Below, in pieces: positions 8,468 through 17,550 of a DNA stretch of 64,000 bases. How positions within the stretch are numbered: the first letter of the stretch is position 1; each line of letters starts with the position of its first letter. The notes under the pieces were generated by a model, which saw only the letters and a program-made list of their open reading frames with translations, was not told where the DNA came from and ran no database searches. Source of the DNA: VXRD01 sp965242535. GTDB taxonomy: Bacteria > Latescibacterota > UBA2968. The position numbers and the translations under genes were made by a program. The DNA lies in NCBI GenBank assembly GCA_965242535.1, contig OZ251458.1, positions 3,844,001-3,908,000 on the forward strand. The letters are read 5' to 3'.

Positions 8468-9703
8468 CCGCAACGCCACGACTGGCGCGACCGCGGCGGC
8501 TCTGCGGGCGGGGAGGAGTGCGAACGCGAAACACAGTGCCACAGATGCCAAAGAAATGCAGATGAAATCGACCGCCAGCATCTCGACGGGCAAAGCCTGA
8601 AGAATGTAAATCTGGCCGGGCAATTTGATCCATTCAAACGTCTGTTGCGACCAGCACAGGACATAGCCTATGGCATTGCCCAAAACGACTCCGGCCATGC
8701 CGATGCCCAAGCCCTCGAGGGTGAACACCGCGCCAATCGCACGCGGGGGCGCGCCCAGTGCTTTCAAAATCCCAATATCGCGCTGGCGGTCGGCCACGCT
8801 CATGGTCAAAATACTCGCGATATTAAACCCGGCCACCATCACGATCAGGCACAGCACCAAAAAGCCAAACCATTTTTCCAATCGGATAGACGCGTACAAA
8901 TTGCGATGCGTGTCCATCCACGTCACGATGTCGCAATCCGCCCCGACGCCGAGGGCAGGCGCGACGCGATGTGCGTCAAACGGCGCGGCGAGCCGAATCT
9001 GAACGCCCGATATTTGATCTTTCCAGCCCAAATCGCGTTGTGCGGCTTCGAGCGATACAAAGGCCAGCGCAGCGTCCAACTCGTCCAATCCCGTGTGAAA
9101 AATACCCGTCACCAGATAGGGCCACACCTGCGGCTGTTGCCCCATCAAAACCTCTTTGGGCACGAGGCCGAGCATGATCTCCGCGCCGACCGCCGCGCCG
9201 AGTCGGTCCGCGAGCGAGCGCCCGATCGCCATGCCATACACCTTGGCGTGTTTTGCCGAGGGTTGCACGCTCAAGTCGAGTTCGCCGCCCCACAAGTACG
9301 CATCTATGTCCGTAATATTCGCCAACCGCGATGCCTCTATCCCCCGCACGGCGATGCCGACTTGGAGCAAATCGCCGCCGGGTGACCGCCGAAGCGCGAA
9401 GCCCTCGGCCGCGACAAAGGGCGCGGCGGCGCGCACGGCGGGCAATGCCTCGAGCTGTTCGACCTGCACGCGATTGGGCGACATCGGCTGGGCATGGGGT
9501 TTTTGCACCACCACATGCGGGCTGACGCGCAACAAGCTGTCCCACAACAGTGCCGAAAAGCCATTGAAAACCGACAGGACGATCACCAGAGCCGCAACCC
9601 CAATGGTCACGCCTGCGATGGCAATGGTCGCGGTCAACGACACCTGACGCTGGGCGCGCATGGCGCGCAAATGTCGGCGTGCGATAAAAAGTTCGTAGCC
9701 CAT
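8462..9703 (-). CDS. LolC/LolE-type ABC transporter permease (second of pair)
   Basis: 413 residues from the ATG at 9703. Topology is that of lipoprotein-release permeases: one N-terminal membrane segment (residues about 20-45), a large periplasmic domain, then three C-terminal segments of the FtsX domain. The start YELFIARRHLRAM and the cytoplasmic stretch MSVADRQRDIGILKALGAPPRAI are typical. LolC/E proteins extract lipoproteins from the inner membrane for the outer membrane, powered by LolD. The gene ends PVVALRA, whereas its neighbour ends LDPVEAIRYE; the last codon and stop come from IE400 copy 3, so the native tail was clipped by at least a few residues. Confidence 0.85.
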   Translation of the reverse strand: MGYELFIARRHLRAMRAQRQVSLTATIAIAGVTIGVAALVIVLSVFNGFSALLWDSLLRVSPHVVVQKPHAQPMSPNRVQVEQLEALPAVRAAAPFVAAEGFALRRSPGGDLLQVGIAVRGIEASRLANITDIDAYLWGGELDLSVQPSAKHAKVYGMAIGRSLADRLGAAVGAEIMLGLVPKEVLMGQQPQVWPYLVTGIFHTGLDELDAALAFVSLEAAQRDLGWKDQISGVQIRLAAPFDAHRVAPALGVGADCDIVTWMDTHRNLYASIRLEKWFGFLVLCLIVMVAGFNIASILTMSVADRQRDIGILKALGAPPRAIGAVFTLEGLGIGMAGVVLGNAIGYVLCWSQQTFEWIKLPGQIYILQALPVEMLAVDFICISLASVALCFAFALLPARRAAAVAPVVALRA

Positions 9704-9803
9704 AGCAGAATCCACCACAAAAAGCGCGGAGCGCGGTCCAACGGCGATAGCCGTTCACAGACGCATCGAGCAATTGCGGACTCGCCCGAAAGCACATCTC
9801 GCC

Positions 9804-11030
9804 TCACTCATACCGGATCGCTTCAACGGGATCCAGCCCTGCGGCGCGTTTTGCGGGCCAGCGGGTGAACGCGAGGCAGAGCAACAACGCCAGTGCCGAG
9901 ATGAGGATGAAATCCAGCGCGTTCATAGTCACGGGCAGGGCATCGATGAAATAGATGTCGCCGGAAAGCGAAATCGGGGCATACGTCTTCTGGAGCCAGC
10001 ACAAGCCACCGCCCAACACATTGCCAACGAGCACGCCGGCCGCGCCGATCAGCAGTCCTTCTCGGGAGAAAATTCGCGCGATGCTTTTGGGGGGCGCGCC
10101 CATCGCCTTCAAAATGCCAATTTCGCGCCTGCGCTCATTCACCGCCAGCGTCAAAATGCTGATGACGTTGAATCCCGCGACCACCACAATCAGGCTCAAC
10201 ACCACAAAACTCGCCCATTTTTGCAACCAGATCCACGCGTACAAATTGCCCTGTGCAAACATCCAAGACGCGGGAAACAGGTCGGGATACGCCGCCCTCA
10301 ACACCTCGCGCAATTCCGTGCTGACGCGATTGGCTTCAAACGCATCGGTCAAGCGCACTTGGATGCCCGTCGCCAGATCGCCCCACTTCAAATCGCGTTG
10401 TGCAGCCGCGAGGGGCACATAGACGAGCGCGGCGTCAAATTCGTAAAATCCCGTTTCAAAAATGCCGGTCACCGCGTATTGCCGAAGCGGGGGCATGAGG
10501 CCCGTGCTCACGTCTTTGGGCGCGACCAAGAGGCGAATCGCCGATCCCACCGAGGCGCCCAATTTTTCGGCGAGTGTTTTGCCGATCACCATCCCGAAAA
10601 CGCCGCCTTCCCCGTGCGTCAAGTCCGCCCTTCCCCGTCGGATCATATCGCGCCCGACCCCCGCGGCGTTCACCCCTCGAACGAGCACGCCCGATGTCAC
10701 CGCGCCTATGCCTTTGACCGTCCGCAACACATAGCCCTCGGTTTCTATGACGGGATTGGCCGAGACCACTTCGGGGTGTTCTTCGAGCAACTCGATGATG
10801 GGGGCGTAATTTTCGATGCGGTCGCCATAAGGTCGCTGCACGGTCACATGGGGATTCATGCCCACCTGACGATCAAAAATCATATCCGCGTACCCGTTCA
10901 TCACAGACAGGGTAATGACCAGCACGGCCACGCCCAGGCCGACGCCGACAATGGCGATTGCCGAAGTGAAGCCCATTTGTCGGCCCATGCTATACAAGTG
11001 CCGGCGCACGATGATCCATTCGTATTTCAT
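9804..11030 (-). CDS. LolC/LolE-type ABC transporter permease (first of pair)
   Basis: 408 residues, paralogous to the next gene with the same order of elements: YEWIIVRRHLYSM start, N-terminal membrane helix, periplasmic domain, coupling helix LAVNERRREIGILKAMGAPPKSI, three C-terminal helices and a native LDPVEAIRYE tail. Two tandem permeases suggest a LolCE-like heterodimer. No ATPase is adjacent; the only LolD-like ATPase in the window is at 58814. An inverted fragment of IE400 begins only 12 bp before its ATG, and no clear ribosome site is left there. Confidence 0.85.
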   Translation of the reverse strand: MKYEWIIVRRHLYSMGRQMGFTSAIAIVGVGLGVAVLVITLSVMNGYADMIFDRQVGMNPHVTVQRPYGDRIENYAPIIELLEEHPEVVSANPVIETEGYVLRTVKGIGAVTSGVLVRGVNAAGVGRDMIRRGRADLTHGEGGVFGMVIGKTLAEKLGASVGSAIRLLVAPKDVSTGLMPPLRQYAVTGIFETGFYEFDAALVYVPLAAAQRDLKWGDLATGIQVRLTDAFEANRVSTELREVLRAAYPDLFPASWMFAQGNLYAWIWLQKWASFVVLSLIVVVAGFNVISILTLAVNERRREIGILKAMGAPPKSIARIFSREGLLIGAAGVLVGNVLGGGLCWLQKTYAPISLSGDIYFIDALPVTMNALDFILISALALLLCLAFTRWPAKRAAGLDPVEAIRYE

Positions 11031-11042
11031 GATAGCAGTCAG

Positions 11043-11179
11043 TACTCGAAAAATTAAATAATTCGGGATTTCAATTTTTCATGAGCGTGCCAGACGTGAT
11101 GCCATACATCAAATAAGCCATCGCCAAACATGCCATCCCAAAAATCCATCACCGAAAGCCATCGGGCACAGCGCGCAAG
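11043..11179 (-). repeat. IE400 copy 4, inverted and truncated
   Basis: Starts with the terminal repeat TACTCGAAAAATTAAATAAT and runs inward as far as GGGCACAGCGCGCAAG, then stops abruptly inside the reading frame of the broken Sel1 gene. Only the right third of the element, in reverse orientation, is present. Confidence 0.7.
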
Positions 11180-11742
11180 GAATTGCAACCCGTCGCCGAG
11201 CGAGGCGATGCCGAGGCGCAGTACCTCATCGGCTACATGTATTACAAAGGCCAAGGCGTGGATATAGACGGTGCAGAAGCCACAAAATGGCTTGGCAAAG
11301 CCGCGGACCAAGGCGATGTTAAAGCCCAACTCGTTCTTGGAGTGATGGATGCCATAGAGGAGGGCGTTCCGAAAGACGATGCGGAGGTCGTAAAGTGGGG
11401 CGCGAGGCCGCAGAGCAAGGCCAAGCAGAAGCCCAAATGCTTCTCGCAGAGAGGTATTTCAAAGGGGAGGGCGTTCCGAAAGACGATGCGGAGGTCGTAA
11501 AGTGGGGGCGCGAGGCCGCAGAGCAGGGCCAAGCAGAAGCCCAATTCTCGCTCGGTGGGCTATATGCCCAAGGTGCGTTGGGCGTATCGCAAGACATTGT
11601 GGAGGCCCACAAATGGTTGAGCCTGGTCGCAACACAAGGTCACGAGAAGGCCAGCGAAGGACGCGATAAACTCGCCCGAGAGATGACCCCGGATCAAATT
11701 GCCGAAGCCGAGCAACGGGCACGCGAGTGGACGAAAAAGTGA
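11180..11742 (+). pseudogene. Sel1-repeat protein gene, 5'-truncated and frameshifted
   Basis: The sequence encodes at least four Sel1-like repeats (GDAEAQYLIGYMYYKGQGV, GDVKAQLVLGVM, GQAEAQMLLAERYFKGEGV, GQAEAQFSLGGLYAQGA). Such repeats form alpha solenoids in protein-protein interaction. Two defects are visible. The 5' end, including any signal peptide, is replaced by IE400 copy 4, with the frame running into the repeat before 11180. The frame then breaks at 11397-11400: the first DDAEVVKWG repeat has GTGGGGCGC (four G) where the otherwise near-identical next repeat has GTGGGGGCGC (five G, 11504-11508). Restoring one G joins both halves. Confidence 0.75.
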
Positions 11743-11911
11743 ACGATTCTCCCTCTTGGCCCCTAACAGGGGGGAACGCGGATCGGTTTTGCGAAGGGTG
11801 GTGTGACGGGTTTTTTCATTGCATAATGCCCTCGCTCAAAGCCATCAAAATAGCCCTTGCTCTCGTCTATCAAAGAGGCCTATGCTCCCCTTACGTCTTC
11901 CCTCTCCCGTC
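11743..11911. other. Intergenic, no gene seen
   Basis: Contains only a short REP-A-like tail (CTTCCCTCTCCCGTCTCACC near 11897). No gene or convincing hairpin was found. Confidence 0.5.
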
Positions 11912-12715
11912 TCACCTCTCCCCACACGCTTGTAGCGATGCCTGCATGTGCCCGCGGGTTTCCGCGCCGATGATGCAACACTGTTCCAAGGTGTACCCTT
12001 GGGCCTTGGTGCCGATCACTTCGAGATCGACCGGGCCATCGTAGCCATTTTCGTGCAGGACGCGGATATACCCGACGAGGTCGATATCCCCGCGGCCATT
12101 GGCCTGATCGTGCGGTGCCCCGGGCCCGCGTTCGCGGCCTTTGCAATCGCGGATGTGTACGTGCTTGACGCGCGAAATCACGGCGGCGATGGCTTCTACT
12201 GGATTTTCGTTTGCGCGGTGGATGTGCGACGGATCCATGTCGATGCCAAAGGCGGGAGACGCGATGGCGTCCATTGCGCGCAAGGTGGTCGGCGTGTTGT
12301 AAATGGCCGCGCCCACGTGGGCTTTGACGCAAAGGGTGACGCCGTATTTTTCCGCCATGTGGGCGAGATTGCCGAGCGAGTTGATGCTTTGCTGGAAGGT
12401 CGCTTCGTCATCCGATTTCCCGCCCGGCCCGCAGTTGACGATGGGAATGCCCGCTTCGTTTGCGGCCCGAAACGCCGTTTCCATCATGGCGGGGTCTTGT
12501 TTGGGTTGTTCCATCGCGAGCAAGTCGAGGCCGTATTCATTTCCCAAACGTTTGGCTTCGCGCGCGGTTTCGCGCCAGTTGTCGAGGACGAGATGCTGGC
12601 TCATCCCGCCAATCGCGGAGACCTCAATCCCGTCATACCCGGCCATCGCCGTGTACTTAAACGCGGTTTCCATATCCCACGCGCCAAAGAGAACCGAGTT
12701 CAATCCGAGTTTCAT
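11912..12715 (-). CDS. Xylose-isomerase-like TIM-barrel protein (sugar phosphate isomerase/epimerase family)
   Basis: 267 residues with the AP-endonuclease-2/xylose isomerase-like barrel: MKLGLNSVLFG start, YDGIEVSAIGG, an ICVKAHVG-like strand (CVKAHVGAAIYN), GIDMDPSHIHRANENP with the metal-binding D-P-S-H, VKHVHIRDCKG, and GYDGPVDLEVIG near the C-terminus. The metal ligands E, D/H, H and E are present. Members isomerise or epimerise keto-sugars and inositol derivatives; the substrate is not readable. It lies 192 bp downstream of a 2-hydroxyacid dehydrogenase on the same strand, so a small catabolic pair is plausible. Confidence 0.8.
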   Translation of the reverse strand: MKLGLNSVLFGAWDMETAFKYTAMAGYDGIEVSAIGGMSQHLVLDNWRETAREAKRLGNEYGLDLLAMEQPKQDPAMMETAFRAANEAGIPIVNCGPGGKSDDEATFQQSINSLGNLAHMAEKYGVTLCVKAHVGAAIYNTPTTLRAMDAIASPAFGIDMDPSHIHRANENPVEAIAAVISRVKHVHIRDCKGRERGPGAPHDQANGRGDIDLVGYIRVLHENGYDGPVDLEVIGTKAQGYTLEQCCIIGAETRGHMQASLQACGER

Positions 12716-12754
12716 ATTTCCTCCTATGATGAGTTTTCACTGCGTTTTTTTTCT

Positions 12755-12905
12755 GTCGAACGGGCGACCGCCAGTTGTACGATCGCGCTTTTTATCCCTT
12801 TGTGCCTTTGAACGGGCTATCGCCCGTTGTACCCCGCTCGTGCCTTTTGTGGCTCTCTCGCCTTTTGTGGCTCTCTCGCCTTTTGTGGCTCTTGTGGCTC
12901 CTCCC
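12755..12905. repeat. REP-B pair plus 18 bp tandem repeat
   Basis: Two imperfect REP-B palindromes are present (GAACGGGCGACCGCCAGTTGT, broken in the second arm, and GAACGGGCTATCGCCCGTTG), followed by about three copies of an 18 bp unit GGCTCTCTCGCCTTTTGT from 12851. No gene is seen in the 192 bp gap. The same palindrome recurs near 44.63-44.70 kb. Confidence 0.65.
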
Positions 12906-12907
12906 AT

Positions 12908-13960
12908 TCACCCCTTCATCGCCGGCAAATCCACGCGCTCGCCGCGCACCGCAATGGCTTCCCGCGAAAGCCGTGCGAGGGGGGCTTCGCCCTTGAGGAT
13001 CCGCTCAAAATCGTCGGCGATCACATGGGCGGCTTGTACATTGGCGTCTTTTGTGCGCCCGGCAATGTGCGGGGTATGTACCACATTGACCCGATTTCGC
13101 AACAAATCGTCTGTGGGCACGGGCTCGTTGTCGTACACGTCAAACGCGCCCGCGAGTTCATGGGCGAGAATGCGCTCGCGCAAGGCGTCCATATCCACGG
13201 CGTGCGCCCTTGTGGTGATCACGACTAACGCGCCCTTTTGCAGCCGATAAATGCGTTCCCGCGACAGAATTTTCCTCGCCGAAGGCGTCGGCGGTATCGT
13301 CACGATGACCACTTCGCAGGCATCGACCAACGCATCCATTTCCACGCCTTCGGCGCCGAGTTCGTCCAGCCGCGCTTTGGGGATGAACGGATCGTAGCCG
13401 AGCACCTGCGCGCCGAGTGCGCCGCACCACTTTGCCACGCGCCCGCCGATTTGCCCCAACCCCATCACGCCCACGGTTTTTGTGCCCAACGTGCCGTTGA
13501 CGAAATCCGGATGGTCGCAAAATTGCGCGTATTCAAAGTTCCACAGGCGTTCGCCCGCGGCCATGCGCTTGTGCCAATGGGGGATCATCCGCAGCGCGTT
13601 CAAGGTCAGCGCGAGGGTGACTTCCGCCACGGATTGCGCCCACGCCCGCGTGCCGTCGATCATGGGAATGTCGCGCTCAAACAGCGCATCGACCGGGCAA
13701 CTGCGATGCCCCCAATTATCCAACACCGCGCCGATGGCCTTCAGCCCAGGCGCCTTTGCCAAACACGCTTCGGTCAACACCCCGCCGAACAGCGCGATGG
13801 CCGAGACATCCGACAAATTCGTCGCTTCCCCCAGCGCCGCGCCGCGTTCCACCTGCACCACGCGCACCTCGTCCAATTCGTGCAACCGCGCCGTCAACGC
13901 CTCGGGTACAAAGGGCCACGTCCGCTCCAAATTTTCCGTCCGCGCAAAGAGTATCGCCAT
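12908..13960 (-). CDS. D-2-hydroxyacid dehydrogenase (NAD-dependent)
   Basis: 350 residues from the ATG at 13960, preceded by a strong GGAGGAGGA ribosome site. The Rossmann fingerprint is GVMGLGQIGGRVAKWCGALG with the acidic D of YDPF ending the second strand. The catalytic set is present: Arg in VVITTRAHAVD, Glu in FDVYDNEP, His in HTPHIAGRT. This is the phosphoglycerate-dehydrogenase-like fold that reduces 2-keto acids to D-2-hydroxy acids or the reverse. There is no ACT or other regulatory domain, so serine biosynthesis is not implied. The neighbouring isomerase on the same strand suggests sugar or sugar-acid metabolism. Confidence 0.85.
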   Translation of the reverse strand: MAILFARTENLERTWPFVPEALTARLHELDEVRVVQVERGAALGEATNLSDVSAIALFGGVLTEACLAKAPGLKAIGAVLDNWGHRSCPVDALFERDIPMIDGTRAWAQSVAEVTLALTLNALRMIPHWHKRMAAGERLWNFEYAQFCDHPDFVNGTLGTKTVGVMGLGQIGGRVAKWCGALGAQVLGYDPFIPKARLDELGAEGVEMDALVDACEVVIVTIPPTPSARKILSRERIYRLQKGALVVITTRAHAVDMDALRERILAHELAGAFDVYDNEPVPTDDLLRNRVNVVHTPHIAGRTKDANVQAAHVIADDFERILKGEAPLARLSREAIAVRGERVDLPAMKG

Positions 13961-14173
13961 GTCACGTCCTCCTCCAAAAAAGTAAAACGGGTCTGCGTGC
14001 GACCAAAATAACGCGCCTCGCCCAGACAGACAAGAAGCAAAACCATCGGTGGAAAGATTTTTTTGAACGTTACGCACAAATCGCCACGGGCCTCGATCGC
14101 GCGTTCGCGTTGCCTTTGATGCGCCGATGCTTACGGCGTAGCGCCAGCGCATAACGCCGCGTCAGCACGGGCT

Positions 14174-14201
14174 TTGACTTCGGCGTTCAAAGTGTTATTA
14201 T
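14174..14201 (+). promoter_or_regulatory. Sigma-70-type promoter for the SDR gene
   Basis: TTGACT (14174-14179), 16 bp spacer, TATTAT (14196-14201), about 50 bp before the SDR start. The rest of the 290 bp gap from 13961 holds no gene. Confidence 0.6.
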
Positions 14202-14250
14202 GGATGTGGCTCCACCCTCAAGACTTCCTCACCCATCAGGAGATTTGACG

Positions 14251-15006
14251 ATGACGAACAAAGTAGCCCTGATCACGGGCGCGGGCAGCGGGATTGGCAA
14301 ACACACCGCGCTCGCCTTTTTTCGGGCGGGATATGCGGTCGTGCTCGCCGGCCGGCGCGAAGCCCCCTTGAACGCCACGGCGCGAGACGCGGCCGCAGAC
14401 GAATCACAAACCCTCGTCGCGCCCACGGATGTCGGGGATCCGGCGTCTGTGGAAAATCTCTTTGCCCAAACCCGAGCGAAATTTGGGCGGCTCGACGTGT
14501 TGTTCAACAACGCGGGCATTGGCGCGCCGCGTGGCATCGCCCTCGAGGATTTGACGTACGAGCAGTGGCAAGCCGTGGTCGACACCAACTTGACCGGCGT
14601 GTTTCTCTGCATTCGGGAGGCGTTCAAGCTCATGAAAGCCCAGCGGCCCATGGGCGGCAGGATCATCAATAACGGATCGATCTCCGCGCACGTCCCTCGC
14701 CCGAACTCCGCGCCCTACACAGCGACCAAGCACGCGGTGACGGGCCTCACCAAATCCGCCGCGCTCGACGGGCGCAAGTACGATATCGCCTGCGGGCAAA
14801 TCGACATTGGCAACGCCGCAACCGACATGACCGAGCGCATGCAAACCGGCGTCCTGCAAGCCAATGGGACGACTTTAGTCGAACCCACGATGGACGTTCA
14901 AGGCGTGGCCCAAGCCGTGCTCCACATGGCGAGCCTGCCCTTAGACGCCAACATCCCCTTCCTCACGATCACCGCGACGAAGATGCCGTACATCGGACGC
15001 GGATGA
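14251..15006 (+). CDS. Short-chain dehydrogenase/reductase
   Basis: 251 residues. Classical SDR with TGAGSGIG near residue 11, NNAG, the serine strand (GRIINNGSIS) and the YTATKHA active-site tetrad. The Arg after strand two (AGRRE) suggests NADP preference. The ATG at 14251 was chosen over an upstream ATG at 14200 because it follows AGGAG and gives the canonical MTNKVALITG start. Substrate unknown. A sigma-70-like promoter lies upstream and a hairpin terminator downstream, so it is a monocistronic unit. Confidence 0.85.
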   Translation: MTNKVALITGAGSGIGKHTALAFFRAGYAVVLAGRREAPLNATARDAAADESQTLVAPTDVGDPASVENLFAQTRAKFGRLDVLFNNAGIGAPRGIALEDLTYEQWQAVVDTNLTGVFLCIREAFKLMKAQRPMGGRIINNGSISAHVPRPNSAPYTATKHAVTGLTKSAALDGRKYDIACGQIDIGNAATDMTERMQTGVLQANGTTLVEPTMDVQGVAQAVLHMASLPLDANIPFLTITATKMPYIGRG

Positions 15007-15035
15007 CCCCGACGACAATCGATCCAAATAACAAA

Positions 15036-15068
15036 AAAGCCAGACAATACGTCTGGCTTTTATTTTTT
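15036..15068 (+). terminator. Rho-independent terminator after the SDR gene
   Basis: AAAGCCAGAC pairs with GTCTGGCTTT across a 5 nt loop, followed by TATTTTTT. On the other strand it also lies just past the end of the cmr operon. Confidence 0.85.
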
Positions 15069-15085
15069 ATATGTGTGGGGATCAT

Positions 15086-16216
15086 TCAACTCTCTCCCAA
15101 AATGGACTTAACTTTCTGCACCTTTACTCGTTGCTTTTTAGAACGGCCGCCCCACTTGTTGATGCGTTGCCAATAGGCTTTCAATGCCCGCGCTATCATC
15201 TGTTCCTCATCTCCCTCAAGTGCTGGAAGTTTTTCGCCATAGATGGCTGTGACACGCGCTTCATCCACGTGGCTCTCCGTGAGACGATTCAATTCCTCAA
15301 CCAGTTGTTCGACGGGAGAAAGATTTGCCAATCGTTCGGCTTCTCGTTGTTTTTCGGCTTCTTCCCTTTCGAGACGCTGCTTCTCTGCTCGCTCTTCCGC
15401 TAACAATCGTTCGGCTTCTCGCTGTTTTTCGACTTCTCTCTCGATGATGTCCATTTCTTTGAAATCGCGAAAATACCCATAGCCAACCGCTGTTTTCGCG
15501 CCGATGCCTTTTAGCTCCAACGCAACTTCAAATCGCATCTTGAGTTTATCGAGAAGTTTTTGATCTTCTGCCAAAAAAGCAAAGCGAAAGGTCGTTTGCT
15601 CAACGGTTAGAAAATTGATGGGTACAGGGTTTTGGGAATCTTTGGGTGGCTCGCTACCACCGTAATAGTCGGGGTAGTGCGGATTCATGATGTCCGTTGC
15701 AAAACGAATATTAGAATCTGGATAGGCGTCGAGAAATTGCACTTCCCCACGCTGTTTTGGGCCGCCAAAGAGCGCGAGAAAATTCTCATCCTTCAGAGCG
15801 TTGTCTTCTTTATTTTTGAAATCTTCCTGCAACCACCAATGCCGCAACACGCCTTTCACAGCACTTCCGGGAATGTATGGGATGCCGTAGATGTGATGGA
15901 GCGTCATGTTTGTCTCCTGCACATGGTCACTGCCGAGACCGACAATCAGCCGCCAATCAACTGTGGCATCCACGCAGTAAAGTTTGATGCCGAGTTTGGA
16001 AAGTTGCAGAAGTTGCTGTGTTTGACGGTCTCTCAACTGTTCGATCAGTTCGTTAGACGATTCGCTAAACGTCTGATCAGGACGGAAGTTGACTTTGTAT
16101 TTAGGATCCCTGCCCTTGGGTTTATCGATCCGCAAAAAGTGTCGGTAGCGCAGGGCAAAGTTGTCCGGTTTGGATTGCATCACTTGTACAGTATCGGATG
16201 GATGGTAGTTAGCCAT
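15086..16216 (-). CDS. cmr6: Cmr6 RAMP protein with C-terminal coiled-coil extension (type III-B)
   Basis: 376 residues from the ATG at 16216, with GGAGGAGG in front. The RAMP core covers about residues 1-260: IPYIPGSAVKGVLRHW is the conserved glycine-rich RAMP start helix, ALFGG follows, and GIGAKTAVGYG is the C-terminal glycine-rich loop. Cmr6 caps the top of the Cmr backbone and contacts target RNA. After the core there is a long Glu/Arg/Lys-rich coiled coil (EREVEKQREAERLLAEE and on) and a basic tail, which is longer than usual for Cmr6. The start overlaps the cmr5 stop by 8 bp. Last gene of the operon. Confidence 0.9.
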   Translation of the reverse strand: MANYHPSDTVQVMQSKPDNFALRYRHFLRIDKPKGRDPKYKVNFRPDQTFSESSNELIEQLRDRQTQQLLQLSKLGIKLYCVDATVDWRLIVGLGSDHVQETNMTLHHIYGIPYIPGSAVKGVLRHWWLQEDFKNKEDNALKDENFLALFGGPKQRGEVQFLDAYPDSNIRFATDIMNPHYPDYYGGSEPPKDSQNPVPINFLTVEQTTFRFAFLAEDQKLLDKLKMRFEVALELKGIGAKTAVGYGYFRDFKEMDIIEREVEKQREAERLLAEERAEKQRLEREEAEKQREAERLANLSPVEQLVEELNRLTESHVDEARVTAIYGEKLPALEGDEEQMIARALKAYWQRINKWGGRSKKQRVKVQKVKSILGES

Positions 16217-16610
16217 TGTCCTCCTCCACATCTTTCATGAGCCCATCCACAAATCGGCGAATCCAATTGAGCAACGCGAGCGTTTCGACAGTGACTTGCC
16301 GATAGGCAGGCGATGGAAGTTGAATAACCCGTTCGACGAGTTCCCCTTGCGGAACCAATCTCTTGGCATCCTGGAGCCAGTTTCCAATCTGATCGTACAA
16401 CTTATCGTAGCCATCATTTCTTTTTTTGCTAAATGCCAAGGATTGTCCAAGGCCATTCGTTTTTATTAAAACGGGGAGTTTTTTCGCAACGGATTTATAG
16501 CTCTCCTTCAACTTTTTCGACCCGTTCTTGCTAATCCCATTAACCGCGTCGAAAGCGTATTTGGCGCGCCCTTGTTCAATGCCCTTAAGTGTCGTCGGAT
16601 TTTGCGGCAT
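16209..16610 (-). CDS. cmr5: Cmr5, small helical subunit of the Cmr complex
   Basis: 133 residues from the ATG at 16610 (GGAGGAAATAACG in front; an ATG 15 bp earlier is possible). It is all-helical, with GRAKYAFDAV near the start and the WLQDAKRLVPQGELVERV and ETLALLNWIRRFVDGL helices typical of Cmr5. Cmr5 copies stack along the inner filament of the type III-B effector between Cas10 and Cmr6. Its 5' end overlaps cmr4 by 26 bp, consistent with translational coupling. Confidence 0.88.
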   Translation of the reverse strand: MPQNPTTLKGIEQGRAKYAFDAVNGISKNGSKKLKESYKSVAKKLPVLIKTNGLGQSLAFSKKRNDGYDKLYDQIGNWLQDAKRLVPQGELVERVIQLPSPAYRQVTVETLALLNWIRRFVDGLMKDVEEDNG

Positions 16611-17550
16611 CGTTATTTCCTCCATTTTGATAAACATTTGTCCGAACCAACCCTTTGCCAATGGTTGCATTACCGCCGATTTGAATGACACTCGGCAATT
16701 CGTCTTCAAAGAAATCCATCACCTTGTCCGCTTCATTGCGATTCTCCGCTTTGTCCTTATCGGTCAACTGGAAGACGCCTTTATCGCCATCATTTACCAT
16801 AAAAATGGGCGTGGTCAATGCAAGCGAGTAGAGAATCGAATCGGTCGGCAGGTATTCTTCGTACCACAACGCACCCTTTCGGACAGTACCGGTTTTACTG
16901 TCGATTTTGGTGCGGGCAATAACCTCTGTCGAGAGCGTTGCGAAATCTCGGAAATCGTCATCGTTCAACACCGCGATGGCTTTTTTCATTTTTTCGCGCC
17001 AATAGTTGTAGCACGGATCCGATGGCAGAACATTTTCGGCGATCCACTTTGCAACGGCATCGCATTCTCGGTCTGACTTGACGGTGAAGGTATATTCTTC
17101 CAACACGATCTTGCCATCCTTTACGATGAGTTCGCTGTTATTAGTCACTGCGTCGCTGCCGGGGAGCTCATCGACAAAATCGACGTTCGGTTGGCAGATG
17201 GAGAGATCGTATTTGAAACGCTCCAAAATTGCCGGGCACGTCACCCAGGCAAACACGCCTTTGACCGATTTGACGGGGAAAAGCAAGAGCCGTGCATCGG
17301 TAAAACCCAAGGCTCCTGCATGGAGGTCGCCTTGCTCAGGACCGAAGGCAAATTTAACCTCTCGAGATTTATCTTTTTTCGCATCAAAAATTTCGCGGAT
17401 GCTCCCTTTCAGACCGGACGCTTCAATTTTCGGGTAGTCCGTGTGCTTCTCGCGCTGGATCGGCAAATCGACGATGCCGAGGTCACTGCCGCTACCGGCG
17501 TGAAGCGGGGTCTCGACGATCAGGAAAAGGGGGTTAGCGCGTTTGAACAT
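16585..17550 (-). CDS. cmr4: Cmr4, backbone RAMP and target-RNA nuclease subunit
   Basis: 321 residues. The N-terminal ETPLHAGSGSDLGIVDLPIQREKHTDYPKI is the Cmr4 signature; Asp28 in IVDLPIQR corresponds by motif to the catalytic aspartate that cuts target RNA every 6 nt in Cmr complexes. ASGLKGSIRE and the late GGNATIGKGLV loop are the RAMP glycine-rich regions. With the aspartate intact, target RNA cleavage should be functional. The start overlaps the end of the CARF gene by 17 bp, and the stop overlaps cmr5. Confidence 0.92.
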   Translation of the reverse strand: MFKRANPLFLIVETPLHAGSGSDLGIVDLPIQREKHTDYPKIEASGLKGSIREIFDAKKDKSREVKFAFGPEQGDLHAGALGFTDARLLLFPVKSVKGVFAWVTCPAILERFKYDLSICQPNVDFVDELPGSDAVTNNSELIVKDGKIVLEEYTFTVKSDRECDAVAKWIAENVLPSDPCYNYWREKMKKAIAVLNDDDFRDFATLSTEVIARTKIDSKTGTVRKGALWYEEYLPTDSILYSLALTTPIFMVNDGDKGVFQLTDKDKAENRNEADKVMDFFEDELPSVIQIGGNATIGKGLVRTNVYQNGGNNDAAKSDDT

